A DNA stretch of 64,000 nucleotides from Halolamina sp. CBA1230 (GTDB lineage: Archaea; Halobacteriota; Halobacteria; Halobacteriales; Haloferacaceae), in contig NZ_CP054587.1 in the NCBI RefSeq assembly GCF_002025255.2, positions 2,604,001 through 2,668,000 on the forward strand. Direction: 5' to 3'. Below, one piece after another: positions 24,538-33,149 of this stretch (positions are counted from its first letter, which is position 1; each line of letters starts with the position of its first letter). The notes under the pieces were generated by a model. The model was not told the DNA's origin. It saw only the letters and a list, made by a program, of their open reading frames with translations, and did no database searches. Position numbers and translations under genes: made by a program.

Positions 24538-25245
24538 GTGACAGAGAACGCAGAGCGCCGACTCGCCCGCCGGATCGCCGGCGAGGTCGTGCTCTCCGAC
24601 GACCCCGGCGCGACGCTGCGGAAGTGGCGCACCGACTTCGAGGTGTCCCAGACAGCCCTCGCGGAAGAGCTCGGCGTCTCCTCGTCGGTCGTCTCCGACT
24701 ACGAGAGCGGCCGGCGGGAGAGCCCCGGCATCGGCGTCGTCCGCCGCCTCGTCGAGGGGCTGCTCGCTATCGACGCCGCCCGCGGCGGCGCACACATCCG
24801 CCAGTACGCCCGCGTCGTGACCGCGGGGTTCGAGAGCGACATCGTGCTCGACCTCCGGGAGTACGCCCGCTCGGTGCCGATGGACGAGTTCTACGCGGCC
24901 ACCGGCGCGACCGAGCTCGCCGACGGCGGCGCCGAGAGCGTCAACGGCCACACCGTCATCGACAGTATCGAGGCGATCACCCGCCTCTCCAGCGAGGAGT
25001 TCTACCGCCTCTACGGCGAGTCGACCGACCGCGCGCTCGTCTTTACGGAGGTCACGCGCGGCGAGTCGCCGCTGGTGGCGCTGCGCGTGCTGACGCCGAC
25101 GCCGAACGCCGTCGTGCTCCACGGGATCGAGCCCGACGACGTGTGGGATCACGCGCCCGCGCTCGCGAAGCGGGACGGGTTCTCGCTGGCGGCGTCGACG
25201 AAGGATCTCGACGGGATGCTCGCGGATCTGCGCGCGCTGCCCTGA
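24538..25245 (+). CDS. XRE-type helix-turn-helix transcriptional regulator (COG1709-like)
   Basis: A 235-residue regulator with a GTG start at 24538. The cro/C1-type HTH spans about residues 26-62 (LRKWRTDFEVSQTALAEELGVSSSVVSDYESGRR). The rest resembles the conserved C-terminal part of a widely distributed archaeal regulator family (COG1709), with an EFYAATGATELADGG segment. The upstream extension of the frame runs through the repeat element and is rejected. A TATA-like GATACGCC lies about 25-30 bp upstream, which makes leaderless translation likely. The target genes are unknown. Confidence 0.85.
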   Translation: MTENAERRLARRIAGEVVLSDDPGATLRKWRTDFEVSQTALAEELGVSSSVVSDYESGRRESPGIGVVRRLVEGLLAIDAARGGAHIRQYARVVTAGFESDIVLDLREYARSVPMDEFYAATGATELADGGAESVNGHTVIDSIEAITRLSSEEFYRLYGESTDRALVFTEVTRGESPLVALRVLTPTPNAVVLHGIEPDDVWDHAPALAKRDGFSLAASTKDLDGMLADLRALP

Positions 25246-25315
25246 GCCACGGCGGTCCCTGTCACGCTGCCCCGCGAAAACACGGGCTTAAACCGCTCGA
25301 ACGGGAACCACGGGT

Positions 25316-25975
25316 ATGAGCGACTCAGCCGAGCGCGTCCCCCTCCCCTGTCCGTCCTGCTCGCCCCGCGAGCAGACGGTCCACGAGGTACTTTCGCCGG
25401 GCGGGCAGTCGACGGTTCGCTGTACGGAGTGTGGCCACGTCCACAAGGAGACGATCGAGACGCCCGACGAGATCACCGTCGACGTGGTGGTCTCGCAGGA
25501 CGGCGACTCGTACAAGACTACCCTCGACGCCGAGAGCGAGGAAGAGATCGAGGCCGGCGACGAGTTCGTCGTGGAGACGGAGGCGGCGATCCAGCAGGTC
25601 GAGGTCACGAGCATCGAGGTCGGGCCCGAGCGCCGCACCGAACACGCCGACATGGACGAAGTGGAGACGGTCTGGACCCGCGTCGTCGACAACGTCGGCG
25701 TCAACGTCACCATCCACCCCAAGGAGGGCGACGGGCGCAACGAGCAGTCCCGCAGCACGAAGGTGTTCGTCCCCGGCGACTTCGAGTTCGTCGTCGGCAA
25801 GAGCTACGAGTTCGGCGACGACGAGTTCACGGTCGACAGCCTCCAGCTCCGGGACGCCGTCGCGGACGACTACCGGCACAAGAAGCTCGATCACGAGGGC
25901 GACCTCGCGTTCGCGAAGGACGTCAAGCGCGTCTTCGGCCGCGACGAGAAGACCAGCGCCTGGTCGGCCTGGTAG
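25316..25975 (+). CDS. HVO_0476-family zinc finger protein
   Basis: A 219-residue haloarchaeal protein with an N-terminal zinc ribbon (C12, C15, C36, C39) and two beta-rich domains. The first opens with DEITVDVVVSQDG, and the second carries a DRYH-like DDYRHKKLDHEGDLAFAKD tail. I recognise it as the HVO_0476 family; a biochemical function is not established to my knowledge. A TATA-like CTTAAACCG lies about 25 bp upstream of the ATG. It is followed 39 bp later by a methyltransferase on the same strand. Confidence 0.85.
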   Translation: MSDSAERVPLPCPSCSPREQTVHEVLSPGGQSTVRCTECGHVHKETIETPDEITVDVVVSQDGDSYKTTLDAESEEEIEAGDEFVVETEAAIQQVEVTSIEVGPERRTEHADMDEVETVWTRVVDNVGVNVTIHPKEGDGRNEQSRSTKVFVPGDFEFVVGKSYEFGDDEFTVDSLQLRDAVADDYRHKKLDHEGDLAFAKDVKRVFGRDEKTSAWSAW

Positions 25976-26014
25976 CGGAAACGATTTCTCCGACGCGTTC
26001 GGTCGTTCCGACCA

Positions 26015-26815
26015 ATGAGCGACGACGATACGGACGATCCGGCCGAACGCTTCGCGACGACCGCCGAGCAGTACGCCGTCTATCGTCCGGCGTACGACGA
26101 CCGGGCGATCGAGTACCTCCGGGAGCGGTTCGCCCTCGACGGCACCGGCCGCCTGCTCGACCTCGGCTGTGGCACCGGCCGCCTCGGCGTCGCGCTGGCA
26201 CCGCACGTCGGCGAGATCGTGGGTGTCGATCCGAACGAGACGATGATCGAGTACGCCCGGGAGCGCGCCGCGGTCGTGGATGCCGAGAACACCGACTGGC
26301 GAGTGGGGAGCGACGCCGACCTCCCCGAGATGGCGGACGAACTCGCCCCCCTCCGACTGACCGTGATGGGCCGGGCGTTCCACTGGATGGATCAGGAGCG
26401 GACGCTCGACACGCTCTACGAGATATGCGAGACCGGCGGCGGCGTCGCGCTCCTCAGCGACACGGAGTGGCTCGCGCGCGGAACGGCGGAGTGGCAGACC
26501 GCAGTGTACGCGGTCGTCGACGAGTATCTCGACGATCCGCCCGAACGGACTGGCCCCGTGGAGTACGACGATCCGTGGGACGAGACGCTCGAAGCGCACG
26601 GCTTCACGGACGCCGAGGAGCGAACGTTCGAGCTCGACCGCGAGTGGGACGCAGACGGCGTCGTCGGCTACCTGCTCTCGCTTTCGTTCTGTTCGCCGGC
26701 GGTGCTCGGCGACGACCGCGAACAGTTCGAGGCGGACGTGCGCGCCGCGCTGCAGGCGTACGAGCAGCCCTACGAGGAGGAAGCGGAGACGAGCGTCGTC
26801 GCCGGCGAGCGATAG
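26015..26815 (+). CDS. Class I SAM-dependent methyltransferase
   Basis: A 266-residue methyltransferase with motif I LLDLGCGTG at about 47-55, the acidic motif VGVDPNETM after strand 2, and GRAFHWMDQERTLD, which is typical of the Methyltransf_11/25 group acting on small molecules. The N-terminal DDPAERFATTAEQYAVYRPAYD segment also fits this group. The substrate is unknown. It lies 39 bp after the HVO_0476 gene and converges on the GNAT gene ending at 26901. Confidence 0.87.
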   Translation: MSDDDTDDPAERFATTAEQYAVYRPAYDDRAIEYLRERFALDGTGRLLDLGCGTGRLGVALAPHVGEIVGVDPNETMIEYARERAAVVDAENTDWRVGSDADLPEMADELAPLRLTVMGRAFHWMDQERTLDTLYEICETGGGVALLSDTEWLARGTAEWQTAVYAVVDEYLDDPPERTGPVEYDDPWDETLEAHGFTDAEERTFELDREWDADGVVGYLLSLSFCSPAVLGDDREQFEADVRAALQAYEQPYEEEAETSVVAGER

Positions 26816-26900
26816 CGCGCTGCGCGCCCGCGCTGCTTCCGGCTACTTCGACGCGTTCCGCCCGAGCGACGTCCGAACACCCGAACTCGCCGCGCTCGAA

Positions 26901-27497
26901 CTAGAGACGAATCGATGCCTCCCCGCGACGGAGTGCGTCCGCGACGTCGTCGGTCTCCCCGAGCTGGTCGAACGGCGTCGGCGGGTCGGGGGCCGGGTCC
27001 GGCGGCTGGAGTGCGGACTCCCAGTGGCCGACGTCGTGCCACTCGCCGTGTTTGTACCCCGCAGCCTCGTACACGCCGACGCGTTCGAACCCCATCGACT
27101 CGTGGAGCTCGACGCTCGCAGGGTTCGGGAGTGCGATGACCGCGTAGGCCCGGTAGTAGCCCTGTCGCCGGAGCAGTGCGAACAGGGACTCGTAGAGCCC
27201 GCGAGCGACCCCGTTCCGTCGCCGCTGCGCGTCGACGTAGACGGACACGTTGACGCCCCACTGGTACGCGGGTCGGTCGTTGTGCGGCCCGGCGTAGGCG
27301 TAGCCGACGACCTCGTCCTCGTACTCACAGACCAGCCACGGGAACCGTTCGAGCGTCTCCCGCAGCCGCGACCGCATCGACTCGACCGAGGGCGGTTCGG
27401 TCTCGAAGCTGACGTGGGTCTCCTCGACGAGTGGCGCATAGATGTCGCGGATCGCCGTCGCGTCCGCCGGAGCGGCGGCCCGGACGGTGACAGCCAT
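26901..27497 (-). CDS. GNAT acetyltransferase, phosphinothricin acetyltransferase-like
   Basis: A 198-residue enzyme with the layout of the phosphinothricin/arsinothricin or methionine sulfoximine N-acetyltransferases: IRDIYAPLVEETHVSFETEPPS at the N-terminus, the acetyl-CoA loop QRRRNGVARGLYESLF, NPASVELHESMGFERVGVY, and a C-terminal YKHGEWHDVGHWE signature. An acidic/proline-rich tail of about 35 residues is extra. ATG 27497 lies 64 bp downstream of the DUF5830 stop; earlier in-frame starts add an arginine-rich non-homologous extension inside that gene. The real substrate is unknown. Confidence 0.85.
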   Translation of the reverse strand: MAVTVRAAAPADATAIRDIYAPLVEETHVSFETEPPSVESMRSRLRETLERFPWLVCEYEDEVVGYAYAGPHNDRPAYQWGVNVSVYVDAQRRRNGVARGLYESLFALLRRQGYYRAYAVIALPNPASVELHESMGFERVGVYEAAGYKHGEWHDVGHWESALQPPDPAPDPPTPFDQLGETDDVADALRRGEASIRL

Positions 27498-27561
27498 AGC
27501 TGCCTGGACGGGCAAGAACCGCATAACTCTGTGGTCGCGAGCGCGGATCGTCCGCCGTCGT

Positions 27562-27927
27562 TCACTCCCGGCCGAGCACTTTCCGCACACACGACGGCCC
27601 GAACGGGCCCAGCTCCCCGCTCTCGAACTGGACGAAGTGCCCCGTCGAGATGGCCGCGCCACAGCGCCGGCAGTCGTACTCGCCCTCGCGTTCGACCACC
27701 TCGCTCTCGAAACTGACGTACGTCCCGCCGGTCCGGGTGCGCAGGCGGCCGTCCTCGCGTTCGATCAGCCCGCGCTTCTCGGCGTCGTCGAGGATCTCGC
27801 GGGTGAGCGCGGGGCTGGTGGTGACCGCCTCCAGACGGTCGATCGTCTCGGCCAGCGAGAGCTCCTCGTCCTCCAGGTGGGCGAGCAGTTCGAGGCCGAG
27901 CTCACGTTTCTCCTCGCGGGTCGACAC
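27562..27927 (-). CDS. DUF5830-family protein (winged-helix plus cysteine pair)
   Basis: A 121-residue haloarchaeal protein starting at GTG 27927. The N-terminal half (LSLAETIDRLEAVTTSPALTREILDDAEKRGLIERE) reads as a winged helix-turn-helix. The C-terminal half has C86-x2-C89 and C113, probably a zinc site (CRRCGAAISTGHFVQF and PFGPSCVRKV). I recognise the pattern as DUF5830. It may be a small DNA-binding regulator; its targets are unknown. It lies between the GNAT and aminotransferase genes on the same strand. Confidence 0.82.
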   Translation of the reverse strand: MSTREEKRELGLELLAHLEDEELSLAETIDRLEAVTTSPALTREILDDAEKRGLIEREDGRLRTRTGGTYVSFESEVVEREGEYDCRRCGAAISTGHFVQFESGELGPFGPSCVRKVLGRE

Positions 27928-28068
27928 GGGCGGGCGTTCTCGCCGGGGGCGCTTGAGCGTTGCGTGGCTCCACGAACGGACGTTCGCTATCCCGGGATGT
28001 GGTTTATAGCTGGGCGGCATGCCGACGCTGGTGCCGTCGAACGTGCGGAGAATGGCCTGTACGTGCCG

Positions 28069-29169
28069 CTACTCGAAGAACGCGACCAGCCGGTCGGCCG
28101 CCTCCTCGACGCGGGGCGTCACCAGCGCGAAGCGGAGCCAGTCGCTGTACGCTTCGCCGAACCCCTCGCCGGGCATCCCGGCGACGCCGGCCTCGTCGAT
28201 GAGGCGTTCGACGTTGGCCATCGTCCCGGGGTAGCCGTCGAAGCGCGCCATCACGTAGAACGCGCCGTCCGGGCGGGTGTACTCCGCACCCGCGGCGTCG
28301 AGCGCGTCGGTGAACGTGTCGACGCGGTCGCGGATCAGTTCGCGGGCGGCCTCGTAGTAGGCGGCGTCGGCGCCCTCCAGTCCGCGGAGGACGGCGTGCT
28401 GGCCCGGCCGCGTGGTCGCGACGTTGACCAGCATGTGCCGGGCTTTCGCGTTCTCGGCGAGCCACTCGGGGAAGATGGCGTACCCCACGCGGAACCCCGT
28501 GATCGCGAGCGACTTCGAGAAACCGGAGGTGACGATGCGGTTCTCGGAGTCGATGGTGAGCGCGGACTCGAACGTGCCCGAGAGGTCGAAGTGGTCGTAC
28601 ACCTCGTCGACGACCGCGAGCGCGCCGTGATCCTCGCAGAGCCGGACGATCTCCTCGACCTTCCCGTGGTCGTACACCGCGCCGGTGGGGTTGTTCGGCG
28701 TGTTGAGCACGACCAGCGCGGTTTCGTCGCTCATCGCCTCGCGGTAGGCGTCGACGTCGAGGCTCCCGTCGCGGTTGGCGGGGACGAACGTCGGCTCGCC
28801 GCCGAGTATCTTCGTCTTCCCCGGGTAGTAGGGGTAGACGGGATCGGTCAGGAGGACTTCGTCGCCGAGATCCCGTTCCAGTGCGGCGGCCATCCCGAGG
28901 TAGTTCGCCTCGCCGGTGCCGTTGGTGATCACGATCTGCGCGGGGTCGACGCCGCGCCGTTGGGCGATCTCGGCTTTGAGTTCGGCGGTGCCGTCGCTGG
29001 GCGGGTACTGGAAGCGGTCGGGTTCGAACTCGGCGTACTCCTTCAGTCCGTCGCGGAGCGCCTCCGGGGGCTCCCAGTCGGGGTTGCCGCTGACCATGTC
29101 GACCACGTCGTGGTCGGCCTCGCCGACGTAGCCCATCACCTGGAAGAACTTCGGCTCCTCGTACTCCAT
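28069..29169 (-). CDS. PLP-dependent aminotransferase class I/II
   Basis: A 366-residue fold-type I aminotransferase. Visible motifs are VSGNPDWEPP (substrate loop), NTPNNPTG (156-163), VVDEVYDHFD (PLP aspartate and tyrosine), the Schiff-base lysine in SGFSKSLAITGFRVGY (K219) and the substrate-carboxylate arginine in the C-terminal WLRFALVTPR. Likely substrates are aspartate, aromatic amino acids or alanine, but sequence alone does not decide. ATG 29169 is the first start and matches the family length. Its upstream side holds hairpin element D. Confidence 0.9.
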   Translation of the reverse strand: MEYEEPKFFQVMGYVGEADHDVVDMVSGNPDWEPPEALRDGLKEYAEFEPDRFQYPPSDGTAELKAEIAQRRGVDPAQIVITNGTGEANYLGMAAALERDLGDEVLLTDPVYPYYPGKTKILGGEPTFVPANRDGSLDVDAYREAMSDETALVVLNTPNNPTGAVYDHGKVEEIVRLCEDHGALAVVDEVYDHFDLSGTFESALTIDSENRIVTSGFSKSLAITGFRVGYAIFPEWLAENAKARHMLVNVATTRPGQHAVLRGLEGADAAYYEAARELIRDRVDTFTDALDAAGAEYTRPDGAFYVMARFDGYPGTMANVERLIDEAGVAGMPGEGFGEAYSDWLRFALVTPRVEEAADRLVAFFE

Positions 29170-29302
29170 GGGGCGTGGTGGGGGTGGCGTGGGTATGCCG
29201 TTTTCGGACGAATCAAAGTTGATGGTGGGTTCTTGGGCAGTTTGGAGTGTGGACCGACGAAACCGCGAACGGCACCGCGGAGTTCGGTGGATCGACCGAA
29301 AA

Positions 29303-29644
29303 CACGACCGCGGAGCGAGCATGACCACTTGCGACCGCAACCGCACAGCCCTCACACCTCCCCAACCGACTCGGTCACTCCTTTCAGTCGCTCCCTCGTC
29401 CCTCGCGCGCTCGTTCGCGCATGGACGCGCTCACGTCACGCGCCGACCCCGGCTGCGGTCGCGGTGGACGCCTCGCGCTCGCGACGGTCGCGAGCGCGGG
29501 GGGAGGGGTGGGGACTCCGGGCTGTGTCGGGCCTCGTGCCCGGCACTTCGCGGTCACAAGTGGTCATGCATCGAGATGCTGTTGCCGTCGCGGTTGCTGT
29601 CTCAGAAGTCGACAACCGAGATGCTGCCGCGGTCGCTGTTGGCT
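29303..29644. repeat. Hairpin element copy D (complete, with terminal inverted repeats)
   Basis: The gap 29170-29703 has no gene beyond a possible aminotransferase promoter. Inverted ends are GACCACTTGCGACCGCA (29323-29339) and CGCGGTCACAAGTGGTC (29549-29565). Hairpin 1 (29524-29532 with 29538-29546, loop CTCGT) has eight Watson-Crick pairs and one T-G pair. Hairpin 2 is a perfect 11-bp stem (29474-29484 with 29488-29498, loop CGG). The element is inverted relative to copy B. The right arm (GAGATGCTGTTGCCGTCGCGG) is followed by a second similar block at about 29617-29642. Confidence 0.87.
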
Positions 29645-29703
29645 CACGCTACTCAAAACCCACAAAGGCGCTCCGAAACCCACAGAAAATCCAGTTTTAC
29701 GCT

Positions 29704-31053
29704 TCAGCTCCGCACCAGGCTCGCGCCGTCGAACTCCGTCCGGGAGAACTCCAGCTCCATCAGATCAAGAATCGTCGGCGCGATATCCAGCAGGTCGCTG
29801 TCCTCGATATCCGCGTCGGGCGTGTCGACGAACAGCGCGGCGTTGTCGAAGCTGTGCATCCCGTTCCGGGGCCCGTCGGCGAACACGTCCGTGCCGCCGG
29901 TGAAGCCGGCCTTCAGGTCGAACCCGTGGTTCGGGATCGCCACCAGATCCGGCGCGATGTCGTCGTGGTCGCCGCGGAACGCCTCCTCCTTCTCGACGAC
30001 GCGGTCACACACCTTCCGCCCGTCCGGACCCTCGAGCGCCTCGAGCTCCGCTTTGAGTTCGTCGCGCACCTCGTCGTACTCCGCCTCGGGGACGCTCCCG
30101 CGGGGTTCGCGGTTCTCCAGGTTGATGTAGAACCGCCCCGGGATCAGCGAGTACGCCCGCGTGTCGTCGGCGATGTCGCCCAGCTCCTCGTGGCTCTCGT
30201 CCTGGTAGGAGAGCCAGCCCTCCTGCTCCAGCCACTCGTTGAAGTGGACCTCGTAGTCGAGGCTGGTGAACCCGTGGTCGGAGGCGACCACGAGCGTCAC
30301 GTCCTCGGGGAGGCGCTCTCGGATCTTGCCGACGTACTCGTCGACCTGCCGGTAGAACTCCATGAACGCCTCCTTCTCGGGGCCGTCGCGCTCGTAATCC
30401 TCGAACAGGAAGTGGTTGACCCGGTCGGTCGTCATGAACACGCCGAAGAAGAGGTCCCAGTCGTCCTGGTCGAGGTAGTGCTGGAACGCCTCGTAGCGCT
30501 TGTCGAGCGTCTCGTGGGCGTCCTCCATGAACGCCGACTTGTCGTCGTCGTGGCCCTGCTTCACGTCGGCGTCGATCTTGTAGTCGATCGACTCCAGATA
30601 CTCCCGGAGCTCGTCGGGGTAGGCGGCCTTCTCGACGCTCGGCGAGAGGAAGCCCGACACCATGCGCTGGACGTTGCGCTGGGGCGGGAACGTCACGGGG
30701 ACGTTCATCACCGTCGCGTCGCGGCCGTCGTTGGCGACGCGATCCCAGAGCCGGGTGGCCTGCACGTCACGGCCCATCGGGACGTACGTGTCGTACGTGC
30801 CGATCTCGCGGTCCTGAAAGCCGTAGACGCCGGTCTCGCCCGGGTTCACGCCCGTCGTGAGCGAGGGCCAGCAGGCGCTGGACTCCGGCGGGACGATACT
30901 GTCGATCGGGCCGGCGCTCCCCTCCTCGGCGAGCGAGGCGAAGTTCGGGAACTCGTCGGGGTGGTCGTCGAGCAGACTGAACGGCACGCCGTCGATACCG
31001 AGAAAGACGACCCGGGGGTCGCTCTCGCCCCGGAGTCGGTCGAACAGTCCCAT
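29704..31053 (-). CDS. Alkaline phosphatase superfamily enzyme (type I phosphodiesterase/nucleotide pyrophosphatase-like)
   Basis: A 449-residue metal-dependent hydrolase. FLGIDGVPFSLL (D21) gives the first metal ligand, PPESSACWPSLTTGVNPG holds the nucleophile region (about 56-72), TDRVNH and ASDHGF supply further ligands, and a late H in NGMHSFDNAALF completes the set. This matches archaeal AlkP-superfamily phosphodiesterases (COG3379-like), with an unknown substrate, possibly nucleotide-sugar or phospho-glycolipid. No signal peptide is visible. ATG 31053 is preceded at about 25 bp by CTTCTTAAGG, so the mRNA is probably leaderless. It diverges from the HVO_0416 zinc-finger gene. Confidence 0.88.
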   Translation of the reverse strand: MGLFDRLRGESDPRVVFLGIDGVPFSLLDDHPDEFPNFASLAEEGSAGPIDSIVPPESSACWPSLTTGVNPGETGVYGFQDREIGTYDTYVPMGRDVQATRLWDRVANDGRDATVMNVPVTFPPQRNVQRMVSGFLSPSVEKAAYPDELREYLESIDYKIDADVKQGHDDDKSAFMEDAHETLDKRYEAFQHYLDQDDWDLFFGVFMTTDRVNHFLFEDYERDGPEKEAFMEFYRQVDEYVGKIRERLPEDVTLVVASDHGFTSLDYEVHFNEWLEQEGWLSYQDESHEELGDIADDTRAYSLIPGRFYINLENREPRGSVPEAEYDEVRDELKAELEALEGPDGRKVCDRVVEKEEAFRGDHDDIAPDLVAIPNHGFDLKAGFTGGTDVFADGPRNGMHSFDNAALFVDTPDADIEDSDLLDIAPTILDLMELEFSRTEFDGASLVRS

Positions 31054-31197
31054 ACCCCGTCGTACCGTCGAACACCTTAAGAAGCTTCCCTCTACACTGG
31101 CGGATTGAGCTCCCTGATCGGCGCGGCCAGCATCGCCCTGCCGGGTGTGGCATGGGGGCACAAGACTTACCTAGATACGTGGTATACAATAGCATGC

Positions 31198-31371
31198 ATG
31201 GCGACGTCAGAGCAGCACTCCGCCGACGAACTGTTCGACGAGTTCCTCGAAGACCGCGGCCACGAGACACGGGGATGGGAGGAGTCCTATAACAAGAAAC
31301 AGTGTCCGGACTGCGGCGGCCTTCACGAGTCCAGCGCGGTGGAGTGTTCGGTCTGCGGCTGGCGGCCCTAA
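31198..31371 (+). CDS. HVO_0416-family zinc finger microprotein
   Basis: A 57-residue protein with an acidic helical N-terminus and one zinc ribbon made of CPDCGG (C36, C39) and CSVCGWRP (C50, C53). The sequence pattern matches the HVO_0416 family of small haloarchaeal zinc-finger proteins. The precise role is not known to me; such one-domain fingers are usually adaptors or nucleic-acid binders. ATG 31198 is preceded by a TATA-like CTTACCTAGATACG at about 31166-31179, and the gene ends in a hairpin/T-tract terminator at 31378-31411. Confidence 0.88.
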   Translation: MATSEQHSADELFDEFLEDRGHETRGWEESYNKKQCPDCGGLHESSAVECSVCGWRP

Positions 31372-31377
31372 GATCGT

Positions 31378-31411
31378 CCCGCCCGGACGGGCGGGATCTC
31401 TCTCGTTTTTT
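31378..31411 (+). terminator. Hairpin plus T-tract terminator after the HVO_0416 gene
   Basis: CCCGCCC (31378-31384) pairs with GGGCGGG (31389-31395) around a GGAC loop, and a run of six T follows at 31406-31411. The T-run alone could end archaeal transcription. It also lies just past the 3' end of the convergent permease gene (31433). Confidence 0.65.
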
Positions 31412-31432
31412 CGGAAAGAAGCAGTTAGGCAG

Positions 31433-32248
31433 CTATAGCTGTTCGGCCAGCCACTCGAGGTTCATCACGGCCGCCGAGAGCAACACGCCGACGATCGACG
31501 TGAGCACGAGGAACGCGGAGACGACGCTGACCATCGGCGTGAGCGAGGACTGCAGCGACGTCCACGCGAGCACGGGGACGGTCTTCACCTCGAAGGACTT
31601 CAGGAACAGCGCCATGATGAACTCTTGGAGGCTGACGATGAAGGCCACGACCGCGGAGATCGCGACGCCGCTGCGGACGTTCGGCAGGATGACGTGGTAG
31701 AACACGCGCGTGGGGCGCGCGCCGAGGTCCGTGCCGGCGTCCCGGAGGTTCCAGTCGAAGCGCGCGAACACCGACTGCATGATGAAGAACACGAGCGGCG
31801 TCGCCCAGAGCGTGTGCGCGACGACGATGTTCACGTAGCTGTTCGTGATCCCGATCCGGTTGAAGTAGATGAGCAGCGTGAGCCCGAGCACGACCGGCGG
31901 GATGAGCAGCGGCAGCAGGACGATCGGCGGGAGCAGCTTCGCGGCCCGGGAGTCCGAGCGCTGGACGGCCAGCGACCCCGTGACGCCGAGCACGGTCGCG
32001 AGCAGCGAGGCGCCGACGCCGATGGCGAGGCTGTCCCGGACGGCGCCGAGCCACTCCTCGCTCCCGAAGAACCGCGCGTACCACTCGAGGGTGTACCCGC
32101 TCGGCGGGAACGTCAGGTACGACGACTGCTGGAACGACGTCACGAAGACGACGACGATCGGCAGCATGAGCAGCGCGAACACCAGCCAGTAGCCCGCCCG
32201 GAACAGCGCGTCCTCGACGCGCTCGCGGGGGATGCTGGCCTCAGACAT
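31433..32248 (-). CDS. ABC transporter permease, PotC-type
   Basis: A 271-residue inner-membrane permease with six helices and the EAA-like cytosolic loop (LRDAGTDLGARPTRVFYHVILPNVRSG), which docks the ATPase. It is the last gene of a four-gene importer operon. ATG 32248 overlaps the previous permease stop by 8 bp. A GTG start three codons earlier (32257) is also possible. With the PotB-type partner it forms the channel for a polyamine-like or iron/thiamine-like substrate. Confidence 0.88.
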   Translation of the reverse strand: MSEASIPRERVEDALFRAGYWLVFALLMLPIVVVFVTSFQQSSYLTFPPSGYTLEWYARFFGSEEWLGAVRDSLAIGVGASLLATVLGVTGSLAVQRSDSRAAKLLPPIVLLPLLIPPVVLGLTLLIYFNRIGITNSYVNIVVAHTLWATPLVFFIMQSVFARFDWNLRDAGTDLGARPTRVFYHVILPNVRSGVAISAVVAFIVSLQEFIMALFLKSFEVKTVPVLAWTSLQSSLTPMVSVVSAFLVLTSIVGVLLSAAVMNLEWLAEQL

Positions 32249-33149
32249 CCTGAACACCCCCGACGGAGCCGGTGAGCAGCCGGATCACGGCGAGCGTCGC
32301 CGCGAGCATCGCGGCCAGCATCAGGATCGAGAACGCCGCGCCGAGCGGCCAGTTGAAGTTCGTGAGCATGAGGTTCCCGATCTCCATGGCGAACGTCGTC
32401 TGCTCGCCCGTCCCGAGCTGGGAGGGCGCGGCGTACGCGCCGACGCTCCACGCGAAGGAGACGACGGTCGCGACGGCGACCCCGGGGAGCACCTCGGGGA
32501 GGACGACCTCGAAGAACGACCGCGGGCGGGACGCGCCGAGGTCACGCGCGGCCTCCACGATGTCCCAGTCGAGCGTGGAGAGCACGCTGTAGATCGAGAG
32601 GACAGCGTACGGGAACACGATGTACACCTGGCCGACGACCGTGCCGAACAGCGAGGGCGCGAACTGGATCCGTCCCCCGATCAGCCCGACCGAGAGCAGG
32701 ATGTCGTTGAGAACGCCGTTCGGCGCGAGCAGCGGCCGCCACGCGTACGTCTTCACGACCAGCGTCGTCAGCAGCGGGAGGATCACCGAGAACAGCAGTA
32801 TCGACTTCGTCAGCCCCTCGGCGCGGTAGGCGGCGTACGCGTAGAACAGCCCGAGCAGTACCGCCGTTACGGTCGCGATGACGCCGAGCTTGAACGAGAA
32901 CAGGATGATCTGGTGGTAGAGGTTCGAAGCGAGGATATCCCCGTAGGCGGCGAGCGTCCAGCCGCTCTCGTAGAACCCGGTCTCGGGCTGGGTGTTGAAG
33001 CTCATCCGGACGAGGATGAGGAACGGCACGACGAAAAAGACCAGCTCGAACGCCGCGATCGGCGCGAGCAGGAACACCGTCGTGGAGTCCTGGCTCTTGA
33101 TGCGTTCCCCGACCCACCGGAACATCGACTCGTCGGAGAGCGCGTTCAT
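32241..33149 (-). CDS. ABC transporter permease, PotB-type
   Basis: A 302-residue permease with six membrane helices and the EAA loop (VEAARDLGASRPRSFFEVVLPEVLPG). The first helix is VFLLAPIAAFELVFFVVPFLIL, typical of PotB/spermidine-type permeases. The start is ATG 33149, which shares one base with the ATPase stop (TGATG). GTG one codon earlier would also work. It is tightly coupled on both sides in the operon. Confidence 0.88.
   Translation of the reverse strand: MNALSDESMFRWVGERIKSQDSTTVFLLAPIAAFELVFFVVPFLILVRMSFNTQPETGFYESGWTLAAYGDILASNLYHQIILFSFKLGVIATVTAVLLGLFYAYAAYRAEGLTKSILLFSVILPLLTTLVVKTYAWRPLLAPNGVLNDILLSVGLIGGRIQFAPSLFGTVVGQVYIVFPYAVLSIYSVLSTLDWDIVEAARDLGASRPRSFFEVVLPEVLPGVAVATVVSFAWSVGAYAAPSQLGTGEQTTFAMEIGNLMLTNFNWPLGAAFSILMLAAMLAATLAVIRLLTGSVGGVQDV

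Noticed and set aside
27442-31080. A plus-strand frame of about 1200 codons across GNAT, DUF5830, aminotransferase and phosphodiesterase genes
   Set aside because: All four minus-strand genes have clear family motifs; this frame has none and runs through repeat element D.
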